In this document: piece after piece, positions 34,680-43,420 of the stretch
Layout of the letters: the number at the start of each line of letters is the position of its first letter
Numbering within the stretch: the stretch's first letter is position 1
Assembly (NCBI GenBank): GCA_964342695.1
Contig: CAYFFV010000011.1
Span: 1 to 64,000 of the forward strand
Direction: 5' to 3'
DNA length: 64,000 nucleotides
Source: CAYFFV01 sp964342695
Lineage (GTDB): Bacteria > Acidobacteriota > Vicinamibacteria > Vicinamibacterales > UBA8438
The notes under the pieces: model-generated
Seen by the model: the letters and a program-made list of their open reading frames with translations, nothing else
Told to the model about the DNA's origin: nothing
Database searches by the model: none
Position numbers and translations under genes: made by a program

Positions 34680-36041
34680 TTAATCATTTGCCTGTTGAGC
34701 CGCCTTAGCAGACATCCGTTCTTTATATTCAGCCTCATCAATATAGTAGTAGCTGACCCACGCAAAAGACATTTCATCAATTGTCCGCTGGCCATACACA
34801 ACGTTATTTTTTGGATCAGGATTCACCCTTAAAGATTCTGAATTATCATGCCAGGTGCTCACATGAATAACCGTTCCAGCCGGCAACACTGGAGCAGCAT
34901 CCTCGGCATAGTTGTAAACGAGATGCCAATTGAAGTACCACTTTGGAACACAATTCAAGGTTATCTGCTCCATCAATGGAGCCGCCCCATATGGCCCTGG
35001 AGCCCGTTTCAACGCTTTCCCATCACTGTCCGCTTGAGGAACTATCGCTTCAATACATTGGGCTTGCCCACGAGTGTGAAGATGCGGCTGAAATGCTGTG
35101 ATCACAGCTGGCTCAGTCAATAAAGTATAGCCGTCTGTTCTCACGCTATCCTCACCTGCTGGAATCAACAAATCATCATCATCACCCATATGTTGACTAA
35201 TCAGCGTGTATTTTGGAGTGTAGCCAACTGGATATAATTGCAACCCTAGACTGACTCTCACAGGAACTTCTTCGCCGTATGGATGTAAATGCAATCCAAA
35301 GCGAATTTTTGTGCCCGCCTTTATCAAACGACCCGTGCCGTCATCAAAAATGTCGCCATTCTTCCCGGCCGCATACTCGTTTAAAAAATTCCCTCTCGTT
35401 ACATCCTCATCAAACACCGTCATGTGAGTCGTCGCATGGTGAACTACTTCCAAACTCCGCGCATCAGGTTTCAATTCAACAGCTTTGATATACCGATCCT
35501 CTGTTAGTCCTGGATCAACTATTATGTTCGGGAAATCATCCGGCCCCTCTGCTGGCAACATATACGGCTCATCCATTCTTACGATTAGATCGGGGTCACC
35601 CATTCTCCAATCCTCTGGACCCAAAAACTCTCTAGGAGTCGGGGCATCTTTAGGGTCGCCACGCTCCGCACCAGAATCAACCCAACCAACCACTATTGCA
35701 ATTTCCTCATCGGTCAGAGACGGATCATCCTTAAATTTTTGGATCCCTATCCGACGATCCACAAACCAAGGAGGCATCTCTCTCGACTCTACATACCGTT
35801 TAATCGACCGGGCCCAGGGGCGAGCCTCCTCAAACGTCATCAGTGACATCGGAGCTATTGCATTTGGACGATGACAGATTTGACAACTTCGCTGCAAAAT
35901 TGGCTCAACATCACGATGAAAAGTCGGATCATCAGATGTTTGCGCAGAACCCACTCCAATCCCCATGCCCAACACAAAAAGCACCACTACACAAAACATC
36001 AGTGCTTCCCTCACCAGATTGTCAGAGTGTTTTTGTTTCAA
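34680..36041 (-). CDS. Exported cytochrome c fused to a PHM-like type II copper monooxygenase fold (copy B)
   Basis: A 453-residue paralog of the protein at 25421-26788. The two are highly alike along their whole length, with long matching DNA stretches at the 3' ends. Signal peptide is about 1-33. Haem c is CQICH at 53-57 with Met89 in REMPPW. Predicted copper ligands are HH 201-202, His 251/253 in HLHPYG, HLH 320-322 and Met424 in IDEMSFAW. It starts with TTG, and GGGAGGG lies 5 bases upstream. It is followed by DUF6152 and W-HPDLQG genes, whereas copy A is followed by an unrelated exported protein. Confidence 0.8.
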   Translation of the reverse strand: MKQKHSDNLVREALMFCVVVLFVLGMGIGVGSAQTSDDPTFHRDVEPILQRSCQICHRPNAIAPMSLMTFEEARPWARSIKRYVESREMPPWFVDRRIGIQKFKDDPSLTDEEIAIVVGWVDSGAERGDPKDAPTPREFLGPEDWRMGDPDLIVRMDEPYMLPAEGPDDFPNIIVDPGLTEDRYIKAVELKPDARSLEVVHHATTHMTVFDEDVTRGNFLNEYAAGKNGDIFDDGTGRLIKAGTKIRFGLHLHPYGEEVPVRVSLGLQLYPVGYTPKYTLISQHMGDDDDLLIPAGEDSVRTDGYTLLTEPAVITAFQPHLHTRGQAQCIEAIVPQADSDGKALKRAPGPYGAAPLMEQITLNCVPKWYFNWHLVYNYAEDAAPVLPAGTVIHVSTWHDNSESLRVNPDPKNNVVYGQRTIDEMSFAWVSYYYIDEAEYKERMSAKAAQQAND

Positions 36042-36046
36042 GGTAA

Positions 36047-36053
36047 CCCTCCC
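36047..36053 (-). promoter_or_regulatory. Shine-Dalgarno deciding the TTG start of haem/copper protein copy B
   Basis: GGGAGGG on the minus strand ends 5 bases before the TTG at 36041, which supports the non-ATG start. Confidence 0.7.
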
Positions 36054-36137
36054 TAGTGGCTATCCGAACTGGACTAAGCCCATCTAACTGACAGAAAATA
36101 CTCCCGTTACCCGAAAGTGTCAAGACAGTGACTTGAC

Positions 36138-38078
36138 TCATTCTGTGTTCACTTTCATGTTTCTGGCCACTGACAACTCCACAAAAGACGGGAGCTCTTC
36201 ATTATGATGGATTGTTTGCGTCACAAGCTTAAATTTACTTTCGGAAGCAAAATCTCCACCATTGTTGGTGTTGCGAACAAAATGTGGGAATTTAGAGGAA
36301 GAAATATCCACTCGCAGCCGATGGCCTGCCGGCAATACAGTCGACGCGAAGCCTAAATCGAGACGATACTCATATGGTTTTCCTGGTTCAATCAGGGAGG
36401 GCGCGAGTTTTGAGCCAAGACGAAACCGGGCTCGCACCACACGATCGAGAATATTTCGAGAAAACCCATCAGGGTGTACATCTACTACTTTGACCGTGAA
36501 ATCGGTATCACGGCCCGTAGAGCTGGCCCAAAAATTCGCTACAACAGATCCCATTATCACCAGATCTTCTTCAAGTTTCTTACTCGTATAAACAAGAATG
36601 TCATTCCGTAACTCCAACGTCGACTGGTCCTGTGTTCCAGTCCGAAAATAGAAGCCAAGTGTTAAGCAACAGGATCCTCCACCCAATGCAGGGACGGGAT
36701 TGGTCGGATCATAAATGTAACTATCATCGGGTCCCGCTGATTTCATTCTTTCTGACAGAACTCCGTCGCCCCATCGAGTGTTTGCCGAGCCTCCACTCCT
36801 AAGGTGAAATCGAACTTTCTTAATATCAGACGGAGGGTAACGTTCTCCGGACAGCCAAAAGCCCGAACCCGTCACTCCTTCGTCAGGCGGAAATTGAACA
36901 AATGTATTAACTCTCGGGACGTCATCGAAATCATTATCACTGCCCTTGAGGTGATGATCATAAAAACGCAGGGCCAAACTGCGAAGATCAAAATTCCCCG
37001 TTTCACCAAATCCCATAACCCCTTGTCGACCATGACCTCCTCCCCCGGTCATAACAAGCCTTGTACCTTCACGAGCAGCGACAGATCCCGCTTGCTCCCG
37101 CATTCCATGAAAAGCCCTTATCGACCCAATGTGGAATAAGTCGCCCCATGCACCGGTAACCAGAGCAGGAACTGTTATCTGATCCCACTTTGTCTCCACG
37201 TCGACCTCTGCCCAATAATCGTCATAAGTTGGATGGTCAAGCCAGTCATAGTAATAAGGAGCCAACTCTCTAAAACCATCAAACTCCACAGGAGGAACCT
37301 TGTGAATCCATTCCCTTGAAATTTTTGCTTTACCAGCAGATAGATAAGTCTCAGCAGCCTTCCGAGCTGATTCCAAGGTGCTTCCGTTGGCAACCAGTTC
37401 TCTCCGATGCATATCAGGTGCAAAAAAAGCAAGAGGCCAACTTTGGCCAAACCATAAATCAAACACTCCATTAACGTAAGTCCAATGATCATGGTAATCT
37501 GTCGCGGTCTGTCCGGGAGCAATTGCCACTAAATGAGGGGGTGCCATGATCGCAGCTTGCCACTGCGTAACACCCATGTAGGAAGACCCCGTCATTGCCA
37601 CCTTTCCATTTGACCATTCCTGAGTACCTGCCCATTCCACAGCGTCATATCCATCGTTTTGCTCCTGAAAGATTGGGTTAAAAACACCTTCTGAACGAAA
37701 AGTGCCACGTGTGTCTTGTGAAACAGCAACATACCCGTTCTCCGCCCAAAACGCCATGCCTTCACCCAACCCTTCAGCGAAGCAACCCTGGCCCAAGCGT
37801 AGTCCATATGGCGTACGCAACAGAATTACGGGATGCCGACCAGATTCTTTGGGAAAGTAGACATCTGTCGTCAGCATAATCCCGTCCCGCATCCTGACCT
37901 TCAGAGTTTCGCAAGTAACCCCATTTTTTTCTATAACTTGCTCCAGCGAATGAACACCAAGAAGGCGCGAATAAATAAATAAGGAAAAGAGCGCAACTAA
38001 AGCTGAGAAGACCGCCATACCTCTAATCAGAAATTTAAAATCTTTATCTCGCTCGTCAATTATCTGAAGGTTAGCCAT
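36138..38078 (-). CDS. CocE/NonD family hydrolase (X-Pro dipeptidyl-peptidase S15-like), membrane-anchored
   Basis: A 646-residue protein. A hydrophobic segment at 20-37 looks like an uncleaved anchor or signal. The alpha/beta-hydrolase domain has VSQDTRGTFRSEG and the nucleophile Ser166 in GSSYMG. The histidine is probably in the GGGGHGRQG segment. The C-terminal jelly-roll of CocE/PepX enzymes covers about 420-640 (ANFWASSTGRDTDFTVKVVDV, LRVDISSSKFPHF). It would cleave an ester or an amide such as acyl or peptide substrates outside the cytoplasm. AGAGGAG is 3 bases before the ATG. It is 27 bases downstream of the DinB gene. Confidence 0.85.
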   Translation of the reverse strand: MANLQIIDERDKDFKFLIRGMAVFSALVALFSLFIYSRLLGVHSLEQVIEKNGVTCETLKVRMRDGIMLTTDVYFPKESGRHPVILLRTPYGLRLGQGCFAEGLGEGMAFWAENGYVAVSQDTRGTFRSEGVFNPIFQEQNDGYDAVEWAGTQEWSNGKVAMTGSSYMGVTQWQAAIMAPPHLVAIAPGQTATDYHDHWTYVNGVFDLWFGQSWPLAFFAPDMHRRELVANGSTLESARKAAETYLSAGKAKISREWIHKVPPVEFDGFRELAPYYYDWLDHPTYDDYWAEVDVETKWDQITVPALVTGAWGDLFHIGSIRAFHGMREQAGSVAAREGTRLVMTGGGGHGRQGVMGFGETGNFDLRSLALRFYDHHLKGSDNDFDDVPRVNTFVQFPPDEGVTGSGFWLSGERYPPSDIKKVRFHLRSGGSANTRWGDGVLSERMKSAGPDDSYIYDPTNPVPALGGGSCCLTLGFYFRTGTQDQSTLELRNDILVYTSKKLEEDLVIMGSVVANFWASSTGRDTDFTVKVVDVHPDGFSRNILDRVVRARFRLGSKLAPSLIEPGKPYEYRLDLGFASTVLPAGHRLRVDISSSKFPHFVRNTNNGGDFASESKFKLVTQTIHHNEELPSFVELSVARNMKVNTE

Positions 38079-38105
38079 AGACTCCTCTACTGAACCATTC
38101 GATTT

Positions 38106-38624
38106 TCATACACCTTCAATAAGCTGAGTCAGCGCAGGCGTCCGACCCAAAAATCTCGCATACATTGCTAATTGTGCCCGATGATACTCCTCATGGGAAA
38201 CCCCATGAAACATCCATGCCAACCTCGTTCCATAGCGACCATCGAAACGTCTAATCCGCTGAAACATTCCAATTTCTCCAGTCTGCTCAATTTTTTCTAC
38301 TCCGATCTTATGCGAACCTTTAAGAGCTCGAACCAAGTCCTGCTTTGAGAAGTTTTGTGAATTTTGTGATGCATATTCCCTTATAAAATCTGAAAATGAT
38401 TTTCGCGTAAAATCACCCATCGGATTGGATAGCTCGCCCGTCCACATCTCAGAAGTCTGAATAATGTGTTGAACAATCCCAGCAACAGACCTCGCCCCTT
38501 TTCTCGGAACAAATAACATATGAGAGGCTGGAATATTTTTTAGTTCGGCGAGAACGCCTTCGCGCGCATCTTTCCACGACTCCAAAGCTTCTGCCAGTAA
38601 AGTCAAGCCTTCAGTTTTCGACAT
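38106..38624 (-). CDS. DinB family protein
   Basis: A 172-residue four-helix-bundle protein of the DinB/YfiT superfamily. Predicted metal-binding histidines are in AGIVQHIIQ and in the C-terminal VSHEEYHRAQLAMYARFLG, the usual H...HxxxH pattern. Such proteins include thiol-dependent S-transferases, but the substrate is unknown. ATG 38624 follows GGGAGA by four bases and is preferred over the adjacent GTG 38627. It is probably co-transcribed with the CocE-like gene and divergent from the second threonine synthase. Confidence 0.85.
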   Translation of the reverse strand: MSKTEGLTLLAEALESWKDAREGVLAELKNIPASHMLFVPRKGARSVAGIVQHIIQTSEMWTGELSNPMGDFTRKSFSDFIREYASQNSQNFSKQDLVRALKGSHKIGVEKIEQTGEIGMFQRIRRFDGRYGTRLAWMFHGVSHEEYHRAQLAMYARFLGRTPALTQLIEGV

Positions 38625-38669
38625 CACATCTCCCAGTTCTTGTCTTCAACAGGTAAACTGTAGTGCAGG

Positions 38670-39989
38670 ATGAAATATCATGCTGCTTTCAGATGCATTT
38701 CAGGGTGCGAAGGGGAACTCTCTCTTCTTGACGTTATCTACAACTGTCCCCAATGTGGGAACCTTTTGGAAGTTTCGCACAACCTAAATGCCTTGAGAGA
38801 TAAAACAACCGAATACTGGATGAACCTTTTCGACAATCGATACAAACGCAATACATGGCCATTCGGATCTGCTGTCTGGGGTAAAAAGGAATGGGTATGT
38901 CCTACTATTGAAGACCAAAGTATCGTTTCCATGGATGAGGGTGGAACGAATCTATTTTGGGCGGAACGGTTTGGAAGAGAAATCGAACTCCCCGAATTAT
39001 GGGTGAAACTTTGCGGAAATTCTCACACCGGTTCATTTAAAGATCTTGGTATGACAGTACTAGTGTCAGTAGTACGTCAAATGATCCGGACAGGACGTCC
39101 TATTCGAGCGGTTGCCTGTGCCTCAACCGGAGACACATCCGCTTCCCTAGCTGCTTATGCTGCCGCTGGAGACATACCTGCGATCGTCATTCTTCCTCGA
39201 GGAAAGGTGTCCACGGCCCAATTAGTTCAGCCGTTAGCTAACGGAGCCACTGTCCTAGCTCTTGACACAGATTTCGACGGGTGCATGTCCATTGTAAAGA
39301 GACTCGCCAAGGAAGAAGGAATCTACCTCGCTAATTCCATGAACAGTCTCCGGCTCGAAGGCCAGAAAACCGTCTCGATTGAGATTGTTCAACAGTTCGA
39401 CTGGGAAGTGCCAGATTTTGTAATAATACCGGGAGGCAACCTCGGCAACGTTAGCGCGCTCGGAGCCGGTTTCGATATGATGCTCAAAATCGGCCTAATC
39501 AACAAATTACCAAGAATCATTGTCGCCCAAGCCGCTGCAGCTAATCCACTTTATCTGGCTTACAAAAACCAATGGCGATTTGAAGCGGTTAAAGCAAAAA
39601 CCACCCAAGCATCGGCGATTCAAATCGGAAACCCTGTTTCAATACAAAAAGCTATCAGAACGCTTCAAAAATATAATGGAATCGTCGAACAAGCTTCTGA
39701 AGAAGAATTAGCTGATGCAGCAGCCAGGGCGGACCGAACCGGAATGTTTAATTGTCCGCATACTGGAGTTGCACTTGCTGCACTCATCAAACTTCGGCGA
39801 AATCAAGAAATAAAATCCTCAGACCGAGTTGTCGTAATTTCTACAGCCAGTGGCTTAAAATTTACTGACTTTAAACGAGGCTATCATGAACAGACCATTC
39901 GCGATCTAAGTCCGAAACATTCCAACCTTCCTCTCGAGTTACCCAACGATTATGATTCGGTAAGGCGAGCGGTCGACTCTACAATTTAA
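38670..39989 (+). CDS. thrC: Threonine synthase (copy 2)
   Basis: A 439-residue fold-type II PLP enzyme. An N-terminal zinc-ribbon-like segment has four cysteines (CISGCEG, CPQCGN). The PLP lysine lies in SHTGSFKDLGMT. The substrate/phosphate loops are ASTGDTSASLAAYA and PGGNLGNVSA, and VVISTASGLKFTDFK is near the end. These match the classical threonine synthase better than the copy at 11391-12623. It converts O-phosphohomoserine to threonine. It is divergent from DinB; no homoserine kinase is nearby. Confidence 0.88.
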   Translation: MKYHAAFRCISGCEGELSLLDVIYNCPQCGNLLEVSHNLNALRDKTTEYWMNLFDNRYKRNTWPFGSAVWGKKEWVCPTIEDQSIVSMDEGGTNLFWAERFGREIELPELWVKLCGNSHTGSFKDLGMTVLVSVVRQMIRTGRPIRAVACASTGDTSASLAAYAAAGDIPAIVILPRGKVSTAQLVQPLANGATVLALDTDFDGCMSIVKRLAKEEGIYLANSMNSLRLEGQKTVSIEIVQQFDWEVPDFVIIPGGNLGNVSALGAGFDMMLKIGLINKLPRIIVAQAAAANPLYLAYKNQWRFEAVKAKTTQASAIQIGNPVSIQKAIRTLQKYNGIVEQASEEELADAAARADRTGMFNCPHTGVALAALIKLRRNQEIKSSDRVVVISTASGLKFTDFKRGYHEQTIRDLSPKHSNLPLELPNDYDSVRRAVDSTI

Positions 39990-40056
39990 GAAAAAGTTTA
40001 ACCAGATCATTAGATGCTTCGTGATATTTTAAACTCAGATATATTAAAATCTTGCA

Positions 40057-40431
40057 ATGGCAATCCCAAGAATTAGCAAAGAAACCCTTAAAGAGCAGCT
40101 TGAAGCGACTGATAGCTTAGTCCCTGTAATTGTAGATGTTCGTTTGAAATACCCTTATGAACATAGCACGGTTAAATTACCAGGCGCCATAAGAATAAGT
40201 CCTCCAGACTTTGACATCTCAGATCTGCCGAAGGATCGAAAAATAATTGCCTACGACTCAGATCCTAAAGAGTTAGTTAGTGCCCATTTTGCGGCCATCT
40301 TAATTCGAAACGGTTACGAAGCAAGCGCATTGGAAGGCGGGATTGTTGAGTGGCTTACAGCAAAATTTCCAACAGAAGAGAAAACCGCGCCAAAACAGAA
40401 ACCTCCAGTGGCCGGGGCCTTAAAGGGATAG
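40057..40431 (+). CDS. Rhodanese-like domain protein lacking the catalytic cysteine
   Basis: A 124-residue single rhodanese domain. VIVDVRLKYPYEHSTVKLPGAIRIS matches the CH2A region and LEGGIVEWL the C-terminal helix. The active-site loop, normally YCxxGxRS, reads AYDSDPKEL, and the whole protein contains no cysteine, so it cannot be a sulfurtransferase. It is probably a binding or regulatory domain. The C-terminal 20 residues are Lys/Pro/Ala-rich. The next gene, a LolA homolog, starts within it. Confidence 0.8.
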   Translation: MAIPRISKETLKEQLEATDSLVPVIVDVRLKYPYEHSTVKLPGAIRISPPDFDISDLPKDRKIIAYDSDPKELVSAHFAAILIRNGYEASALEGGIVEWLTAKFPTEEKTAPKQKPPVAGALKG

Positions 40432-41123
40432 TCTTCCCTTTCTTTCAGTATCGCAAGATTGGTTGGCTCTTTGTCTTTGTACTAATTGTTCTTCTAGCCC
40501 AAAATTCTAAGGGCCAAGGTCAAAATCCACCGCTTGAGAAATTAGTAGAAAAATTACAGGCTAAATACGACTCTGTAAACGATTTTTCTGCAGACTTTGA
40601 ACACACCTATGCAGGTGGATTACTTCGAACAATCGTTACCGAACGTGGTACAGTGCAAATTAAAAAACCCGGGAAAATGCGCTGGGATTACCAGTTTCCA
40701 GAAAAGAAACTTTTCATCTCTGATGGGGAAACCCTGTACTCTTACTTGCCGGCAGATCGGCAAGTCATCCTCGGGACCATTCCACCGAATGACAGCACAA
40801 CCCCGGCATTATTTTTGGCAGGCCGAGCACGGTTCTCCGATTCGTTTAATGTTTCATATGCTAACGGAGAAAAAGAAAACGACTCAACATGGACCTTACA
40901 ATTAATACCAAAAGCTACAAATGCTGATTACAAGAACGTTCTACTGACTGTTAGCCGAAAAAACATGAGCATCGTGGAAATCCGTTCGACGGATTTTCAG
41001 GATGCGGTTTCAACAATCATTTTTTCATCACTAAAAGAAAACGTTGAACCGGCGGAATCACTATTTACGTTTGATCCACCGACAGGCACTGAAGTCATTA
41101 CGAACGACAGAATCCTCCGGTAA
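40350..41123 (+). CDS. lolA: Outer-membrane lipoprotein carrier protein LolA
   Basis: A LolA-type periplasmic chaperone that ferries lipoproteins from the LolCDE transporter to the outer membrane. The mature part has KLQAKYDSVNDFSADFEHTY, GTVQIKKPGKMRWDYQFPEK, LFISDGETLYSYLPADRQV and NYKNV/TIIFS beta segments. The GTG at 40350 directly follows an in-frame TGA and is the only standard start before the signal segment IGWLFVFVLIVLLA. It overlaps the rhodanese gene by 82 bases and makes a 30-residue basic leader. A non-standard start inside the region 40430-40460 is possible. The function call is firmer than the start. Confidence 0.85.
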   Translation: MAYSKISNRRENRAKTETSSGRGLKGIVFPFFQYRKIGWLFVFVLIVLLAQNSKGQGQNPPLEKLVEKLQAKYDSVNDFSADFEHTYAGGLLRTIVTERGTVQIKKPGKMRWDYQFPEKKLFISDGETLYSYLPADRQVILGTIPPNDSTTPALFLAGRARFSDSFNVSYANGEKENDSTWTLQLIPKATNADYKNVLLTVSRKNMSIVEIRSTDFQDAVSTIIFSSLKENVEPAESLFTFDPPTGTEVITNDRILR

Positions 41124-41140
41124 TTAATAAAAATATCCCA

Positions 41141-42433
41141 TCAGAGATCATGCCCAACGGACTCGGTCTCAACTTGAGCACCCAGTGCTTTCAGCCGCTC
41201 TACGACATTTGCGTAACCCCGCTCTACCGTTTCTAGAGGGCTAACTCGACTAACACCCTTAGCTGCAAGAGCCGCGGCGATGAGAGCCATCCCGGAACGA
41301 AGGTCTCTCGTATCTAAATCGCGCCCCTTCAGGCTTGATGGGCCATCTACAATCATGCGATGAGGATCGCACAAGAAAAGATTGCCTCCCATGCCGCTTA
41401 ACTGCTCAAGAGCGAACAATCGAAGTTCATACATCCAATCATGCACAAGTGTTCGACCCTCAGCTTGGGTGGCCAATACACTGATCAAACTAACCATGTC
41501 GCTCGGAAAACCTGGCCAAGGCGCAGTCGACACTTGTCGAACCCCTACAAGCTTAGAATTACCCACCATCAGACGCTCATCTTCAACCGTAAGATTGACA
41601 TTCATTTTAGATAGAATCGCAGTGACCGGCTCAAGCTCTTGACCAGAAACACCGCGAATCTCAAGTTCTCCACCCGTGACAGCCGCGAGAGTAGCCCAGC
41701 TTCCAGCTTCAATATAATCACCCCGAAGCACAGCTGAAGCACCACCGAGCCGCGCCCCCCCCGACACTCTTATAGTCGGAGTCCCATCACCTTCTATGGA
41801 AACGCCCATAGATCTAAGAAATTGACATAAATCGACCACATGAGGCTCACATGCTGCATGACGAATTTCTGTTTCGCCCTTAGCCGCGGCCGCAGCTAAA
41901 ATTGCAGTTTCTGTTCCGGTAACAGAGGCCTCCTCAAGATAAAAGGATGCTCCCTTCAACTCATCTGCAGTCTCAAACTCATGTGGCTCTTGTGAAACTT
42001 GGTGTGCACCCAGCGCTTGGAGTGCCTGGAGATGAGACGCTATCGTTCTTCGTGCAGGAAAATCACCGCCTGGAGGAGCGAGTCTCGCACGACCGACCCT
42101 AGCCAAAAGAGGACCAAATAGGAGAACCGATCCCCTTAACCTCCCAACAAGAACCGGGTCGGGTTCATAGGACGTAATATTTTCGCAAGAAATATCAAGC
42201 GTCGTCGATCCAACACCTTCGACAACCGCCCCTAAGCTTTGCAACAAAGCAACCATGACCTCTACGTCGCTAATGCGAGGAACATTCCTCAATTGACAAG
42301 GTCCCCTCGTTAAAAGACAGGCTGCAAGCAACGGCAACGCAGCATTCTTATTCCCTTCGACCTCAATCACACCAGCTACGGCATGCCCTCCCTCGACCAC
42401 AAGAGTCGTGACCCCCTCATTCTGTTGAGTCAT
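41141..42433 (-). CDS. murA: UDP-N-acetylglucosamine 1-carboxyvinyltransferase MurA with Asp in place of the catalytic Cys
   Basis: A 430-residue MurA that transfers enolpyruvyl from PEP to UDP-GlcNAc in the first step of peptidoglycan synthesis. The N-terminus has EGNKNAALPLLAA with Lys29, and the second domain repeats the inside-out barrel. The active-site loop reads PGGDFPARR where most MurA have PGGC. Asp124 therefore replaces the Cys115 equivalent that fosfomycin alkylates, as in Mycobacterium and Chlamydia MurA. Intrinsic fosfomycin insensitivity is expected. It is the last gene of the nagZ-ldcA-mpl-pxpBC-murB-murA run, 16 bases after murB. Confidence 0.93.
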   Translation of the reverse strand: MTQQNEGVTTLVVEGGHAVAGVIEVEGNKNAALPLLAACLLTRGPCQLRNVPRISDVEVMVALLQSLGAVVEGVGSTTLDISCENITSYEPDPVLVGRLRGSVLLFGPLLARVGRARLAPPGGDFPARRTIASHLQALQALGAHQVSQEPHEFETADELKGASFYLEEASVTGTETAILAAAAAKGETEIRHAACEPHVVDLCQFLRSMGVSIEGDGTPTIRVSGGARLGGASAVLRGDYIEAGSWATLAAVTGGELEIRGVSGQELEPVTAILSKMNVNLTVEDERLMVGNSKLVGVRQVSTAPWPGFPSDMVSLISVLATQAEGRTLVHDWMYELRLFALEQLSGMGGNLFLCDPHRMIVDGPSSLKGRDLDTRDLRSGMALIAAALAAKGVSRVSPLETVERGYANVVERLKALGAQVETESVGHDL

Positions 42434-42449
42434 CTTATTTATTCACTTC

Positions 42450-43403
42450 CTAAAATTCACCAAGATAGATAATCTCATCTCGAAGCGTAATACCGAATTT
42501 CTGAGACACCCTCTCACGACACTCCTCGATGAGCTCTCTAATTTCACTGGGTTTAACAACACCAGCACTAACAATAAAATTTCCGTGGACTTTTGAAACC
42601 AGTGCGTTCCCAACAGAGGAACCTTTTAGACCAGCCTTGTCAATTAGCGCACCGGCCGAACACGGAATTCCTGCGGGAATTTGATCGAAAGATTGTTGCG
42701 GGTTTTGAAAAATACATCCCGCGCTCGGATAAGCAAGCGGCTGTGTTTGTTTTCTGAACTTTAATGATTTTCTAGCATTGAAGCGCAAGTCCGAAGCAGA
42801 AGCGTTTGTGCAAGAAAATTCAGCCCACAATATTGCCTCACCACTCTCCCGTAAACGGCTCTTATCATATGAGAGATCCAACGCCTCCGCATCCACTACT
42901 CGTTCAGCGCCTGCCCTCGAAACCAACCCAACACGCAAGAGTCGCTCACCAATCAGTCTGCCTCTAAAATGCGCATTCCCATGAATTCCCCCTCCAACCG
43001 TACCAGGAGTACCGGCCCACATTTCTAAACCACCTAAACCTCGTTTAATCATCCACCGAATCAAACGATTTAGCGTGACTCCTGAACTAGCACGAACTAC
43101 CCCTGTTTTTTGTAAGGATATCTCTCCCCGAAAAATTCTAATTACCAGTCCACGAATCCCTTTCTCCCCAATCAGCACATTCGTTCCTCCACCTAAAAAA
43201 GTGACTGGAAGATGACGTTCGTAAGAGAATTGTACAGCCTTAACAACCTCCTCAAATGAACATGTATCAAGAAACCAGTCTGCATTGCCACCCACACCAA
43301 AGCTAGTAAACTGGGAAAGACCCACAGAATGACGTACTCGATCTTGTCCAAACAATTGAGAAAAATCTTTTCCGAGGCTCACTACATTCTCATTCATCGC
43401 CAC
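42450..43403 (-). CDS. murB: UDP-N-acetylenolpyruvoylglucosamine reductase MurB
   Basis: A 317-residue FAD enzyme that reduces the MurA product to UDP-MurNAc with NADPH. Motifs are TSFGVGGNADWFLD, VTFLGGGTNVLIGEKGIRG, the FAD loop AGTPGTVGGGIHGNA, YPSAGCIFQNP and the C-terminal catalytic Glu region LRDEIIYLG. The usual catalytic Ser of the SAGSxFxNP motif is Cys here (AGCIF), a substitution seen in other MurB. GTG 43403 or ATG 43397 could be the start; neither has a clear Shine-Dalgarno. Confidence 0.93.
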   Translation of the reverse strand: MAMNENVVSLGKDFSQLFGQDRVRHSVGLSQFTSFGVGGNADWFLDTCSFEEVVKAVQFSYERHLPVTFLGGGTNVLIGEKGIRGLVIRIFRGEISLQKTGVVRASSGVTLNRLIRWMIKRGLGGLEMWAGTPGTVGGGIHGNAHFRGRLIGERLLRVGLVSRAGAERVVDAEALDLSYDKSRLRESGEAILWAEFSCTNASASDLRFNARKSLKFRKQTQPLAYPSAGCIFQNPQQSFDQIPAGIPCSAGALIDKAGLKGSSVGNALVSKVHGNFIVSAGVVKPSEIRELIEECRERVSQKFGITLRDEIIYLGEF

Positions 43404-43420
43404 TTCACTATTTTTAGGTT

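Noticed and set aside
35485..35874. 129-residue plus-strand open frame inside haem/copper copy B (a similar one at 26238-26480 in copy A)
   Set aside because: The matching antisense frames follow from the duplication of the real genes; they carry no independent signal.
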